A DNA stretch of 64,000 nt from Clostridiales bacterium DTU083 (GTDB lineage: Bacteria; Bacillota; Clostridia; Caldicoprobacterales; DTU083). The position numbers and the translations under genes are program-made. Below, piece after piece: positions 23,463 to 37,410 of the stretch. The stretch lies in assembly GCA_001512915.1 (NCBI GenBank), contig LFTC01000066.1:8656-72655 (forward strand), read 5' to 3'. The stretch's first letter is position 1. Each line of letters starts with the position of its first letter. Below the pieces are notes generated by a model. That model searched no databases. It had not been told where the DNA came from and saw only the letters and a program-made list of their open reading frames with translations.

Positions 23463-23795
23463 ATGTATATCAGGAGGATGAACATGGAGTATCAATCCAA
23501 GTTGAAAGATGAGCAGGTAGATATGCTTTTTGAATCAATACTCTGTTTGGAAGACCAGGAAGAATGTTATCGTTTTTTTGAAGATCTGTGCACTATCAAT
23601 GAAATAAAATCTTTAGCCCAAAGACTTGAAGTAGCTATTATGCTCCGTAAAAAACATACTTATCAGGAGATTGCGGAAAAGACAGGTGCCAGCACTGCTA
23701 CCATAAGCAGGGTGAATCGCTCCCTATTATATGGTTCGGATGGCTATAATCGTATATTGGACAAGCTGGAAAAAAAGATGTCTGGAAACGTGTAA
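23463..23795 (+). CDS. YerC/YecD family TrpR-like DNA-binding protein
   Basis: LEDQEECYRFFEDLCTINEIKSLAQRLEVAIMLRKKHTYQEIAEKTGASTATISRVNR. Confidence 0.88.
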   Translation: MYIRRMNMEYQSKLKDEQVDMLFESILCLEDQEECYRFFEDLCTINEIKSLAQRLEVAIMLRKKHTYQEIAEKTGASTATISRVNRSLLYGSDGYNRILDKLEKKMSGNV

Positions 23796-23827
23796 AACTT
23801 TTAACAGGAAAATATTTTTTAATTATT

Positions 23828-23849
23828 AAGGCGCATTAGTCGCCTTTTT
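23828..23849 (+). terminator. Rho-independent terminator
   Basis: aaggcg-cattagt-cgcctt followed by T. Confidence 0.7.
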
Positions 23850-23930
23850 ATTGTTTACATAAAGCAAATTGTTTTAACTGATGATATAATGAGAATCATA
23901 AATCTTTTGCATAACTAAGTGAGGTAGACA

Positions 23931-28435
<4,505 letters not shown>

Positions 28436-28469
28436 ACCCAGACTTTTTTCAACTTTTCTACAAAAATCA

Positions 28470-28498
28470 TTGAAAAGCATGGTAAAATGTGATTAAAT
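28470..28498 (+). promoter_or_regulatory. Candidate extended -10 promoter upstream of the amidase gene
   Basis: TTGAAA-17-TTAAAT with TGn immediately before the -10. Confidence 0.5.
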
Positions 28499-28502
28499 TA
28501 TA

Positions 28503-28551
28503 AGTGTTACAGAGTTTATACATTTCTTTTAATTTCTGTAACACTTTTTTT
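28503..28551 (+). terminator. Terminator or attenuator-like hairpin
   Basis: Perfect 10-bp inverted repeat agtgttacag/ctgtaacact, 23-nt loop, followed by T7. Confidence 0.55.
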
Positions 28552-28579
28552 ATAAACAAACGGGGGAGGAGGTGTACAT

Positions 28580-31057
28580 ATGCGACGGCGTGTATGCATC
28601 TTTTTAGCCATTATTCTTCTATTAACATTCATTCTGCCTCAACTTGCCTATGCTGCACCGGTTCTGAGGAGGGGCAGCAGAGGCAGTCAGGTAGCAGATC
28701 TGCAAAAACGTTTAATTAAGCTGGGTTATTTAGATGGCAAAGCAGACGGTATTTACGGCCCTTTAACAGAACAAGCAGTCAGAAAATTTCAAAAAGCAAA
28801 CGGTCTAAAGGTAGATGGTATTGCAGGCCCGCAGACTTTGAATGCTTTAAACGGAGGTAAAGCCAAATCAGCTGGCAGTAATTCCTCCCGGAGCAGCAAT
28901 TCAGGCAATAATAAAAGCTCTTCATCCAGCACAGTACCAATCAAGCGGACATTAAGGCTGGGCAGCAGAGGAAGCGATGTAAAAGAGCTGCAGAAAAGGT
29001 TAAACGCACTTAAGTTTAATGCAGGCAAAGCGGATGGCATCTTTGGTTCGAAAACATTAAGTGCCGTACGTGCATTCCAAAAATCCCGCGGTCTGGCAAT
29101 TGATGGCATAGTGGGGCCAAAGACCTTGGCAGCACTATATTCAGGAACCAGTTCATCGCGCTCAAACAAAACTGAAACTAATCAAAATAATGACGGCCAA
29201 AGCAAAACTAATGAAAAGATTACCGCTACCTTAAGGCTTGGAAGCAGGGGAAGCCAGGTGCGGATTCTTCAGAAAAAACTTAATGAGTTAGGGTTTAAGT
29301 GCGGCACAGTTGACGGTGTTTTTGGTTCCAAAACACGAAATGCAGTACGTTCATTTCAGAAGGCTCATGGTTTGGCAGTGGATGGAATAGTGGGGCCGAA
29401 AACAAGATCTGTATTAAACTCAATTAGTTCCAAGCCTAAACCTTCACCTACTCCAAAACCGAGCCCTTCGCCAAAACCGTCACCAACTCCTAAACCGACG
29501 CCTAAGCCTTCGATACCTTTAACTCAGACATTAAAGCGAGGCAGCACAGGCAGCCAGGTTAAAATACTTCAAACCAGGTTAAATGAGCTGGGATTTAACT
29601 GTGGTGCAGTAGACGGTATATTTGGCTCAGCAACGGAAAGTGCGGTAATTCTTTTCCAAGTCGCTTATGGCTTGACTCCTAACGGCATTGTAGATTCGAA
29701 GACCAGAACTAAGCTATATGAGGTATCTCCCTCATCTCCGGGAAAAAGAGAATACCCTGCAGCGAATGCCCTGAAAGGTAAAGTAGTAATAATCGATCCC
29801 GGCCATGGCGGCTCAGATCCTGGCGCGGTGCGCAACGGAGTAAGGGAAAAGGATCTTGCCCTGGACATAGGGCTGAAACTTCGAACAATGCTGAAAAAAG
29901 CCGGTGCTACAGTTTACATGACAAGAGATGATGATCGATTTGTATCATTATTCTATCGTTCAGCTTATGCCAACAAGGTAGTATTGGATCTGGAAATAAA
30001 GGAAAAAACCAATGCACTAAATAAAGCAGAAGCTGACAAGAAGGACTATAAAAAACAAATCGATGATCTTAATAAACAGATTACCGGGCTGGATAAGTAT
30101 GACATAGCTCTAAAAGAATTATTAAGCTTGATTGAAGACTTATTTAATAAGCTGGCGAAGGCAGAAGAAAAGCTTCCAGCAGAAGACCAGGAAACTGCGG
30201 GAGATGACGGAACCGAAAATGAACAACCGCAGTATCAAGAGTTGGAAAATTTACTGAAACAACTTGATGATCAATTAAAAATAGTTAAGGAGAAAGGCGA
30301 AGCTTTGCCTGAGAAAATCAAGAAAAATTTCTATCCTGCTGAGGTGAGCGATCTGACAGTAGAAGCCTTGGTCGAGGCAGGACCTGATTCAAGCCGTATT
30401 TTCGAATCCATAAGTGAAAATTTGACTGCTGAAAAGGATAAGGCAGAGAAAGAAAAGAATGCACTAGAAAAAAAGTTTAATGAAGCTGACAACATGGTTA
30501 ATACTTATGAAAATGAAATTAGTGAATTACAAGACCTGTTAAAAGGATTCGATTATTATTTTAAGTATCCTGCTAATAATAATCGGACAGGAATTTATCA
30601 ATATGGAAAGTCTAATACAGCATCAAGTTATTTGAAAAAAGTAATGGATCTAACCCGAAAAAAATATCAGGATAATATTATATTTGTATCCATACATCTA
30701 AATTCTACTAATGATGCTGTACAGACGAGTGCTTCCGGAATGTATACTTTCTACAGAGATAATAGTCCTTCTACCAATACAAATTATTACAAGAATTATA
30801 ATGTAGACAAGCGTAAAAGGCTTGCTTCTCTGTTACTGCTTGAAACCAATAAGTCCACCAATTTCAGCAAGAAACCGTCTGCACCACTCAATGCTGACTT
30901 TAGCGTACTGCGGGAAAACAATCTGGTATCAACTTTGGTGGAAGTTGGGTTTATGAATAATCCCAACGATTTAAAACAGGTTGTAAAGGATTCAGTCCGC
31001 GAAGATGTTGCCTATGGTTTGTTAAAGGGTATAGTAGCGTATTTTAAGAGCAAGTAA
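28580..31057 (+). CDS. Secreted N-acetylmuramoyl-L-alanine amidase with four peptidoglycan-binding repeats and an inserted coiled coil
   Basis: Signal peptide MRRRVCIFLAIILLLTFILPQLAYA; four LRxGSRGSQVxxLQKRL...DGIxGxxT repeats; Amidase_3 motifs VVIIDPGHGGSDPGA, REKDLALDI, FVSIHLNS, LVEVGFMNN. Confidence 0.93.
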   Translation: MRRRVCIFLAIILLLTFILPQLAYAAPVLRRGSRGSQVADLQKRLIKLGYLDGKADGIYGPLTEQAVRKFQKANGLKVDGIAGPQTLNALNGGKAKSAGSNSSRSSNSGNNKSSSSSTVPIKRTLRLGSRGSDVKELQKRLNALKFNAGKADGIFGSKTLSAVRAFQKSRGLAIDGIVGPKTLAALYSGTSSSRSNKTETNQNNDGQSKTNEKITATLRLGSRGSQVRILQKKLNELGFKCGTVDGVFGSKTRNAVRSFQKAHGLAVDGIVGPKTRSVLNSISSKPKPSPTPKPSPSPKPSPTPKPTPKPSIPLTQTLKRGSTGSQVKILQTRLNELGFNCGAVDGIFGSATESAVILFQVAYGLTPNGIVDSKTRTKLYEVSPSSPGKREYPAANALKGKVVIIDPGHGGSDPGAVRNGVREKDLALDIGLKLRTMLKKAGATVYMTRDDDRFVSLFYRSAYANKVVLDLEIKEKTNALNKAEADKKDYKKQIDDLNKQITGLDKYDIALKELLSLIEDLFNKLAKAEEKLPAEDQETAGDDGTENEQPQYQELENLLKQLDDQLKIVKEKGEALPEKIKKNFYPAEVSDLTVEALVEAGPDSSRIFESISENLTAEKDKAEKEKNALEKKFNEADNMVNTYENEISELQDLLKGFDYYFKYPANNNRTGIYQYGKSNTASSYLKKVMDLTRKKYQDNIIFVSIHLNSTNDAVQTSASGMYTFYRDNSPSTNTNYYKNYNVDKRKRLASLLLLETNKSTNFSKKPSAPLNADFSVLRENNLVSTLVEVGFMNNPNDLKQVVKDSVREDVAYGLLKGIVAYFKSK
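28658..29727 (+). repeat. Four peptidoglycan-binding (PG_binding_1) repeats within the amidase CDS
   Basis: Four units of about 67 aa sharing GSxGSxVxxLQxxLxxL...DGIxGxxTxxAVxxFQ. Confidence 0.9.
29432..29512 (+). repeat. Pro/Lys/Ser-rich low-complexity linker repeat
   Basis: Encodes KPKPSPTPKPSPSPKPSPTPKPTPKPS between PG-binding repeats 3 and 4. Confidence 0.9.
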
Positions 31058-31076
31058 CAGTAAAGTAAATAATATT

Positions 31077-31106
31077 GCCCCATTCTTATAATGGGGCGCT
31101 TTTTTT
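31077..31106 (+). terminator. Terminator after the amidase gene
   Basis: gccccatt-cttat-aatggggc followed by gcttttttt. Confidence 0.85.
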
Positions 31107-32342
31107 GAGTTTAAATCTATCACTTCTGTTGTTTATCAAGGATAAGAGTGCAGAGCAGAGAAAGAATACGCCTGTCTGATCAATTATTCCTTTGCGGTTC
31201 CAATTAAAATCTTGATTTGATGTTGTAATATATATACGTTTAGGGAAAACAGTATTAAATCCAGGTTGTTTTTTAATATTTGATTGTATAGTTCGGGACA
31301 ATTTTACCCACCTGATAAGTTTTTTGATTTCATTATCATGTGCTCGGTGATATGATCCTAAAAGCAATTCCAGGTAAACATCGAGAATCTTGTTTATGGT
31401 GTTTGTCTGTTCGGATTTATTAAAAGAATAATGAGATGCCCTGTTCAAAAAACTTAATAATGCACCAACATCAAAAGCGTTATAACTAATAATCCTGGGT
31501 TTAAATACATATATTCCATTATTTTCATTGTATAGCATTCTGTGCAATTTTAAATATACTGAAAATATTTCTTCCAAAATATAATCCAGCTGTATAAAAG
31601 GGAAAGCTTGAAGAAGAGCATCCATAACGAAAAACTGCCGGCCAGGCGGAAGGAGGGCATAATCGGCTGTATTGAAACAAAAAAGTCCGTTTCTGCTTTT
31701 TCTATTAAGCACTTCAAGTGCCAGAGATGTTAAAAAATCATTTCTATAATCAAAATGAATACGATTAAGCCAGGCCGAAACACCTCTTAAAATATCAGCC
31801 AGTTCCATTGTGTTTACAATGCCCGGATCCAAATCGTTTGTTAAGTTTAAATAAATTTCTTTTAAGACCGGGATAAAGTCAGGAAAATCTTCCTTTTCAA
31901 GTCCATCAGGAATAAAATATGAACCGCCTTCAAGAACAGCAGACTTTTCTCCAAAATCGCACTTGTTTTTTTCCATATATTCTATGCAAAACATTAACTG
32001 CAATGCTGCTGAACTTTTCAATTCAAGATATAGTGAAGGGTTTGAAAGAAGTGATGATGTATTATAATTGGATAAAATATTGGATAGGCGGGACATAGTT
32101 TGGATACTGTATCCGGTTGTTTTGATACATGGTCTGCCCGCTTCTCTGGTTTCTCTAATATATGAAAAGGATGCTTTATCATACCATGATATTACCGGCG
32201 GTATCGGCATCTCTCTTATATAACGGTATTCTGTATCTTTCCACTTTATCAGACGTAAAGCGGCATTCGACAAATAATGAAGAGAAAGTGCCTGTATTAT
32301 TACAAAATCAAGCACCGGGTCGCCCGTAATTGCAATAAACAT
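31086..32342 (-). CDS. Hypothetical protein, orphan, no recognised family
   Basis: 418 aa uninterrupted ORF; minus-strand CAGGAGG RBS before the ATG at 32342; opposite orientation to neighbours. Confidence 0.7.
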   Translation of the reverse strand: MFIAITGDPVLDFVIIQALSLHYLSNAALRLIKWKDTEYRYIREMPIPPVISWYDKASFSYIRETREAGRPCIKTTGYSIQTMSRLSNILSNYNTSSLLSNPSLYLELKSSAALQLMFCIEYMEKNKCDFGEKSAVLEGGSYFIPDGLEKEDFPDFIPVLKEIYLNLTNDLDPGIVNTMELADILRGVSAWLNRIHFDYRNDFLTSLALEVLNRKSRNGLFCFNTADYALLPPGRQFFVMDALLQAFPFIQLDYILEEIFSVYLKLHRMLYNENNGIYVFKPRIISYNAFDVGALLSFLNRASHYSFNKSEQTNTINKILDVYLELLLGSYHRAHDNEIKKLIRWVKLSRTIQSNIKKQPGFNTVFPKRIYITTSNQDFNWNRKGIIDQTGVFFLCSALLSLINNRSDRFKLKKSAPL

Positions 32343-32446
32343 AATCCGGCCTCCTGTAAGTATATTGTTACATTATGAATATGCAGCCAGATTATGATAT
32401 AGTAGTTCTATTAATTTATGCTTAAGCAAACTTTATTTTCAAATAC

Positions 32447-32476
32447 TTGCAAACAATGATACTGCTGGGCTATAAT
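32447..32476 (+). promoter_or_regulatory. SigA-type promoter of yicC-remA-gmk-rpoZ
   Basis: TTGCAA-18-TATAAT. Confidence 0.55.
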
Positions 32477-32551
32477 ACTATGAAGGACCACTTTGCGATG
32501 AGAATGCTGCATAATTATTAGCAAAAAAAGGAAGGATGAAGGCTCTTGGTT

Positions 32552-33424
32552 ATGAGCATGACCGGATTCGGCACAGGTAAGGCTGAAGGCAACAATCGCG
32601 AGATAACAATTGAGTTAAAAACTGTGAACAATCGTTATCTTGATATCAATCTGCGAATGCCAAGAGCTCTTTCTGTATTAGAAGAAAGTTTAAGAAAAAG
32701 AATTCAGCAAAAAATTGCCAGAGGCCGTGTAGAAGTCTATATTTCTTATCAAAACAACTCCCAGGAACAGGTTTCTGTATCAGTAAATGAACCTGTAGCT
32801 GAAGCATACTATAAAGCACTCACAGCCCTGGCTGGCAAGTTCCAATTGGATATGAAACCGGATTTGGGGGTTTTAGCAGATATTGACGATATTTTTATCG
32901 TCGAAAAGCCGGAAGAAGATGAAGAGCTGCTCAAAGAGCTTTTGTTTTCTGCACTGGATGAAGCTTTGAATGCAGTTATTAAAATGCGCAAGCAAGAGGG
33001 CAGCTTTTTAGCTGAAGATCTGAAGCAGCGCAGCCTTCGCATTGAGAACATGGTTAAGCAAATAGAACAACGTTCTTCTGTTGTTGTGGAAGAATATAGA
33101 CAAAAATTGGAGCAAAGGCTGAAAGAGATGTTAAACAATACAGAGTTGGATGAAGCGCGCTTTCAGGCGGAGGTAGTCTATTTTGCCGACAGGTCAAATA
33201 TCACGGAAGAAATTGTACGCATAAGAAGCCACTTGGATCAATTGCGTCAAACCTTAGAATCAGGCGGCAGTATTGGCCGCAAGCTGGATTTTATCGTACA
33301 GGAATTGAATCGGGAAACCAACACTATTGGATCTAAGTCATCTGATGTTATTATAGCAAACTATGTGGTTGAAATTAAAAGTGAACTTGAGAAGATTCGG
33401 GAACAGGTTCAAAATATTGAATGA
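32552..33424 (+). CDS. YicC family endoribonuclease-like protein
   Basis: [12 protein letters not shown]...[18 protein letters not shown]...[38 protein letters not shown]. Confidence 0.93.
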   Translation: MSMTGFGTGKAEGNNREITIELKTVNNRYLDINLRMPRALSVLEESLRKRIQQKIARGRVEVYISYQNNSQEQVSVSVNEPVAEAYYKALTALAGKFQLDMKPDLGVLADIDDIFIVEKPEEDEELLKELLFSALDEALNAVIKMRKQEGSFLAEDLKQRSLRIENMVKQIEQRSSVVVEEYRQKLEQRLKEMLNNTELDEARFQAEVVYFADRSNITEEIVRIRSHLDQLRQTLESGGSIGRKLDFIVQELNRETNTIGSKSSDVIIANYVVEIKSELEKIREQVQNIE

Positions 33425-33450
33425 TGAAAAAGGAAAGCAGGGATATAATC

Positions 33451-33711
33451 ATGGGGATCAGACTAATTAATGTAGGCTTTGGCAATATAGTATCAGCTAA
33501 CCGAATTATTGCCATAGTAAGCCCTGAATCGGCTCCTATTAAGAGAATTATACAGGATGCCAGGGACAGAGGCATGCTGATCGATGCAACTTACGGGCGG
33601 AGAACCAGAGCTGTCATTGTAACCGATAGTGATCATGTGATTCTTTCAGCCGTTCAACCTGAAACTGTAGCTCACCGCCTTCATTCCAGGGAACCGGGCC
33701 TTGAAGAATAG
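33451..33711 (+). CDS. remA: RemA-type regulator (DUF370)
   Basis: [77 protein letters not shown]. Confidence 0.93.
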   Translation: MGIRLINVGFGNIVSANRIIAIVSPESAPIKRIIQDARDRGMLIDATYGRRTRAVIVTDSDHVILSAVQPETVAHRLHSREPGLEE

Positions 33712-33752
33712 TATTTACAATTAATTATAGTAGTTCTTGAAAGGATAAAGAT

Positions 33753-34364
33753 ATGAAGAAAAAAGGATTGCTAATTGTAATTTCGGGTCCTTCGGGTGCT
33801 GGTAAAGGCACAGTTTGCAAAGAATGGCTTAAAAGAAACCCTGAAGCAGTTCTTTCTGTTTCGGCTACAACCAGAAAGCCCAGACCTATGGAGGTCGATG
33901 GAGTTAATTATTTTTTCATCAGCCGGGAAGAGTTTGAAAAGATGATTGAAGATAATGAGTTCTTAGAATATGCCGAAGTGTATGGCAATTATTACGGCAC
34001 TCCCAGAAGGTTTGTTCAGGAAAAGTTAATGGAAGGAAAGGATGTTATCCTGGAGATTGACATTCAGGGAGCCCTGCAGGTGAAAGAACGGTTTGATGAT
34101 GGTGTGTTTATCTTTATTATTCCACCTACGATGGAAGAATTGAAGAGGCGGATTGTAAAACGAGGAACAGAAGATCCTGACGTTATTTTGCAGCGTTTTA
34201 CCAGTGCCTTTGAGGAAATCAACTTTATAAAACGTTACAATTACGTTGTGGTTAATGACCAGGTAGAAGAAGCGGTTCGAAAAATCGATGCAATTGTTCT
34301 TGCTGAAAAATGCCGTGTTGATCGTAATAATTACTTAATAATGTATCTGAAAGGAGAGATATAG
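33753..34364 (+). CDS. gmk: Guanylate kinase
   Basis: LLIVISGPSGAGKGTVCKEW, SVSATTRKPRPMEVDGVNYFF. Confidence 0.97.
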   Translation: MKKKGLLIVISGPSGAGKGTVCKEWLKRNPEAVLSVSATTRKPRPMEVDGVNYFFISREEFEKMIEDNEFLEYAEVYGNYYGTPRRFVQEKLMEGKDVILEIDIQGALQVKERFDDGVFIFIIPPTMEELKRRIVKRGTEDPDVILQRFTSAFEEINFIKRYNYVVVNDQVEEAVRKIDAIVLAEKCRVDRNNYLIMYLKGEI

Positions 34365-34568
34365 GTGATATACCCGACCTTAAAAACCTTAATGGAAAAG
34401 GTTGATAGTAAATACTCTTTAGTTGTAGCAGTAGCAAAGCGCGCAAGACAGCTTGTTTCAGGCGCATCTCCATTAATTGATGAGGAAAACGCTAACGACA
34501 GGCCTGTAACTACTGCTGTTAGAGAAATTGAATCAGGCGCAGTTACGTATAAACATATGAAAAAGTAA
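34365..34568 (+). CDS. rpoZ: RNA polymerase omega subunit
   Basis: YSLVVAVAKRARQLVSG...RPVTTAVREIESGAV; GTG start directly after gmk. Confidence 0.93.
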   Translation: MIYPTLKTLMEKVDSKYSLVVAVAKRARQLVSGASPLIDEENANDRPVTTAVREIESGAVTYKHMKK

Positions 34569-34576
34569 GCGGCTAG

Positions 34577-34599
34577 AAAGGTACTTAGTACCTTTTTTT
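34577..34599 (+). terminator. Rho-independent terminator
   Basis: aaaggtac-tta-gtaccttt followed by T. Confidence 0.8.
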
Positions 34600-34636
34600 A
34601 TTGCCGTTATGTTAAAGTTCAGGAAGGAGTGAGCAA

Positions 34637-36886
34637 GTGGAAAAGAGTAAATATGCGGGCGTAGTTGTGGACCAGATACACCCTTCCTTGGATAAAATAT
34701 TTCATTACGAAATTCCGGATCATCTTTATAGCTGTATCCAGCCAGGTGTCCGTGTACAGGTTCCATTTGGGTCACGCAGTCTGCAAGGATATGTTCTTTC
34801 TTTGGAAGATAAAATTGATTTTCCTGAAGAAAAAATTAAACCTATTAAAAAAGTGCTTGATCCAAAGCCTGCACTTCCCAAATCATTGATTCCTTTGATT
34901 TTCTGGATGAAGGAAGAATATCATTGCTTGTTTATTGAAGCGATTCGTTGTTTCATTCCTCCCGGATTGCGTATGAATATCAAGGAGAAGACGCATAAAA
35001 TAATAGTTTTGGAAGATACTGATGCCTTGGACGATTGGATAAAAACTGTGGAAAAACGTTCATCTGGCATGGCATCTATACTCAGGATGCTTGAGCAGAA
35101 TAAATCCATGCCTTTAGAGGAACTGTTAGACCTTTCAGGTGCATCACGGTCCAGTGTTCAGTCGTTGCTGAAACGAGGGTATATACGAATTGAGGAAGAG
35201 GAAACATACAGGGATCCATGGCCTGTTGACCTTAGACCGATCCAGCCTCCTGAATTGACATCTGAACAGTTATATGCAGTCCGGATGATTGAGAATTGTT
35301 TAGAAAAACAAAGAGGCACTGTTCTTCTGTTTGGTGTTACTGGCAGCGGCAAAACAGAAGTGTATATGAAGGCGGCAGAGGAAGCTGTATCATTAGGCAA
35401 ACAAGTTATTGTACTAGTGCCTGAAATTTCTCTGACGCCGCAGACGGTAGGCAGGTTTAAAAGCAGGTTCGGAGATAAAGTGGCAATTCTGCACAGCCGT
35501 TTATCAATAGGTGAGCGATATGACGAATGGCGCAGGATAAGGACCAATGAAGTTACTATTGTGGTGGGCGCCAGATCAGCCATATTTGCTCCCCTTGAAA
35601 GGCTGGGATTAATTATAATAGATGAGGCACAGGAAGAAAGCTATAAATCAGAAGTCCGCCCCAGATATCATGCAAAGGAGGTTGCGGCCAAGCGATGTGA
35701 ACTGGAAGGAGCGGTACTGGTTCTTGGCAGTGCAACTCCCAGTTTGGAGGATTATTACAAGGCTGTAAAAGGTGATTATAAGCTGGCAGAAATAAAACAT
35801 AGAATCGATCATCAATCAATGCCCCGGGTTGAAATGGTAGACATGCGGCGGGAATTGGAAATGGGCAATCACAACATGATAAGCAATAAGTTGTATAATG
35901 CTATTGAGCAGGTATTGAATAGGCATGAACAAGCTATTTTGCTTATTAACCGCAGAGGATATGCATATTTTGTTTCCTGCAGAAGTTGCGGGCATGTGAT
36001 TAGATGTCGCAATTGTGATATATCACTTACATATCACATTAGCGATGATGCTTTAAAATGCCATTATTGTGGTTACAGAGAAGCTTATCCCATTATTTGC
36101 CCTGAATGCAGGAGTAAGAAAATCAAGCATTTTGGCGCTGGGACACAAAGGATAGAAGAAGAACTGTATAGGCTGTTTCCTTCAGTTAGGCTGCTTAGAA
36201 TGGATGCCGACACCACCGGCCGTAAAGGAGCTCACCAGCGTATCCTGGAAGCCTTTAAAAGTCAGACATACGATATACTATTGGGCACACAAATGGTAGC
36301 CAAGGGGTTGGATTTTCCGAATGTAACGCTGGTAGGAGTCCTGGCGGCAGATACCGCCTTAAATCTTCCTGATTACCGGAGCAGCGAAAGAACCTTCCAA
36401 TTAATCACACAAGTGGCCGGACGTGCGGGACGCGGATATAAACCCGGCCGGGTTATAGTCCAAACCTATCAGCCGGAACACTATGCTTTCCACTACGCTG
36501 CCAATCATGACTATATCGGCTTTTATAACCGGGAAATCCAAATACGTCGGCAATTCTCTTATCCCCCGTTTGCTCATATTATAAAAATTTTATTAATGGG
36601 TGAGGATGAAAATAATATAATACATATATCAAAAAATATGGTAGAATGGCTGAAGAAAAGGATTGGAGATGATAAGCAGCTTAAAGAAGGATTGCTGGAC
36701 TTAGGTGCATATTCTGCTCCAATTGAAAGAATAAAAAGGAAGTACAGATGGCAGGTTTTGATGCGTATTCATACGAATGAAATATACCGAAACGCTTACC
36801 ATCGTCTTTGTAATGAATTAATAAATAAGTTTTATGATGATGATTATTCTTTGTCTTTGGACTTTAATCCAATTACATTATTATAG
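34637..36886 (+). CDS. priA: Primosomal protein N' (replication restart helicase PriA)
   Basis: LFGVTGSGKTEVYM, DEAQEESYKSE, zinc-binding CRSCGHVIRCRNC...CHYCGYREAYPIICPEC. Confidence 0.96.
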   Translation: MEKSKYAGVVVDQIHPSLDKIFHYEIPDHLYSCIQPGVRVQVPFGSRSLQGYVLSLEDKIDFPEEKIKPIKKVLDPKPALPKSLIPLIFWMKEEYHCLFIEAIRCFIPPGLRMNIKEKTHKIIVLEDTDALDDWIKTVEKRSSGMASILRMLEQNKSMPLEELLDLSGASRSSVQSLLKRGYIRIEEEETYRDPWPVDLRPIQPPELTSEQLYAVRMIENCLEKQRGTVLLFGVTGSGKTEVYMKAAEEAVSLGKQVIVLVPEISLTPQTVGRFKSRFGDKVAILHSRLSIGERYDEWRRIRTNEVTIVVGARSAIFAPLERLGLIIIDEAQEESYKSEVRPRYHAKEVAAKRCELEGAVLVLGSATPSLEDYYKAVKGDYKLAEIKHRIDHQSMPRVEMVDMRRELEMGNHNMISNKLYNAIEQVLNRHEQAILLINRRGYAYFVSCRSCGHVIRCRNCDISLTYHISDDALKCHYCGYREAYPIICPECRSKKIKHFGAGTQRIEEELYRLFPSVRLLRMDADTTGRKGAHQRILEAFKSQTYDILLGTQMVAKGLDFPNVTLVGVLAADTALNLPDYRSSERTFQLITQVAGRAGRGYKPGRVIVQTYQPEHYAFHYAANHDYIGFYNREIQIRRQFSYPPFAHIIKILLMGEDENNIIHISKNMVEWLKKRIGDDKQLKEGLLDLGAYSAPIERIKRKYRWQVLMRIHTNEIYRNAYHRLCNELINKFYDDDYSLSLDFNPITLL

Positions 36887-36901
36887 AAAGAGTTGATAAA
36901 T

Positions 36902-37378
36902 ATGGCCTTAAGGCAGATTAAAGATTATATGAAAGATGATGTTCTCAGAAAAAAAGCCAAATATGTGGAGAAAATTGATGCGAGAGTACAGACTCTGGTC
37001 GACGATATGATAGAGACAATGTATCATGCCGATGGCGTAGGATTGGCTGCTCCCCAGGTAGGTGTTTTGAAGCGGATAATAGTCATAGATGTTGGAGAAG
37101 GGGTGCATGTTTTGATCAATCCTGAGATAATTGAAGAAAAGGGAGAACAAACTGATTATGAGGGTTGTTTAAGCGTCCCCGGAGTAAGGGCACAGGTAAA
37201 ACGGCCGGAAGAGGTGCTTGTTAGAGCTTTGGATCGTGACGGCAATGAGGTTGAAATCAGGGGAAACGGCCTTATGGCAAGAGCATTATGTCATGAGATT
37301 GATCATCTAAATGGCGTATTATTCTTAGACAGGGCTGTTCCCGGAACTGTGATAAGAGAATCAAATGAAATGGAATAA
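36902..37378 (+). CDS. def: Peptide deformylase
   Basis: GVGLAAPQVG, EGCLSVPG, CHEIDHLNGVLFLDR. Confidence 0.96.
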   Translation: MALRQIKDYMKDDVLRKKAKYVEKIDARVQTLVDDMIETMYHADGVGLAAPQVGVLKRIIVIDVGEGVHVLINPEIIEEKGEQTDYEGCLSVPGVRAQVKRPEEVLVRALDRDGNEVEIRGNGLMARALCHEIDHLNGVLFLDRAVPGTVIRESNEME

Positions 37379-37410
37379 ATAATGCTGATTGTGATTGGAG
37401 GTCTGTTGGC

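Noticed and set aside
29432-29512. Short tandem repeat resembling a mobile or CRISPR-like repeat
   Set aside because: It is an in-frame Pro/Lys/Ser linker between peptidoglycan-binding domains with no unique spacers.
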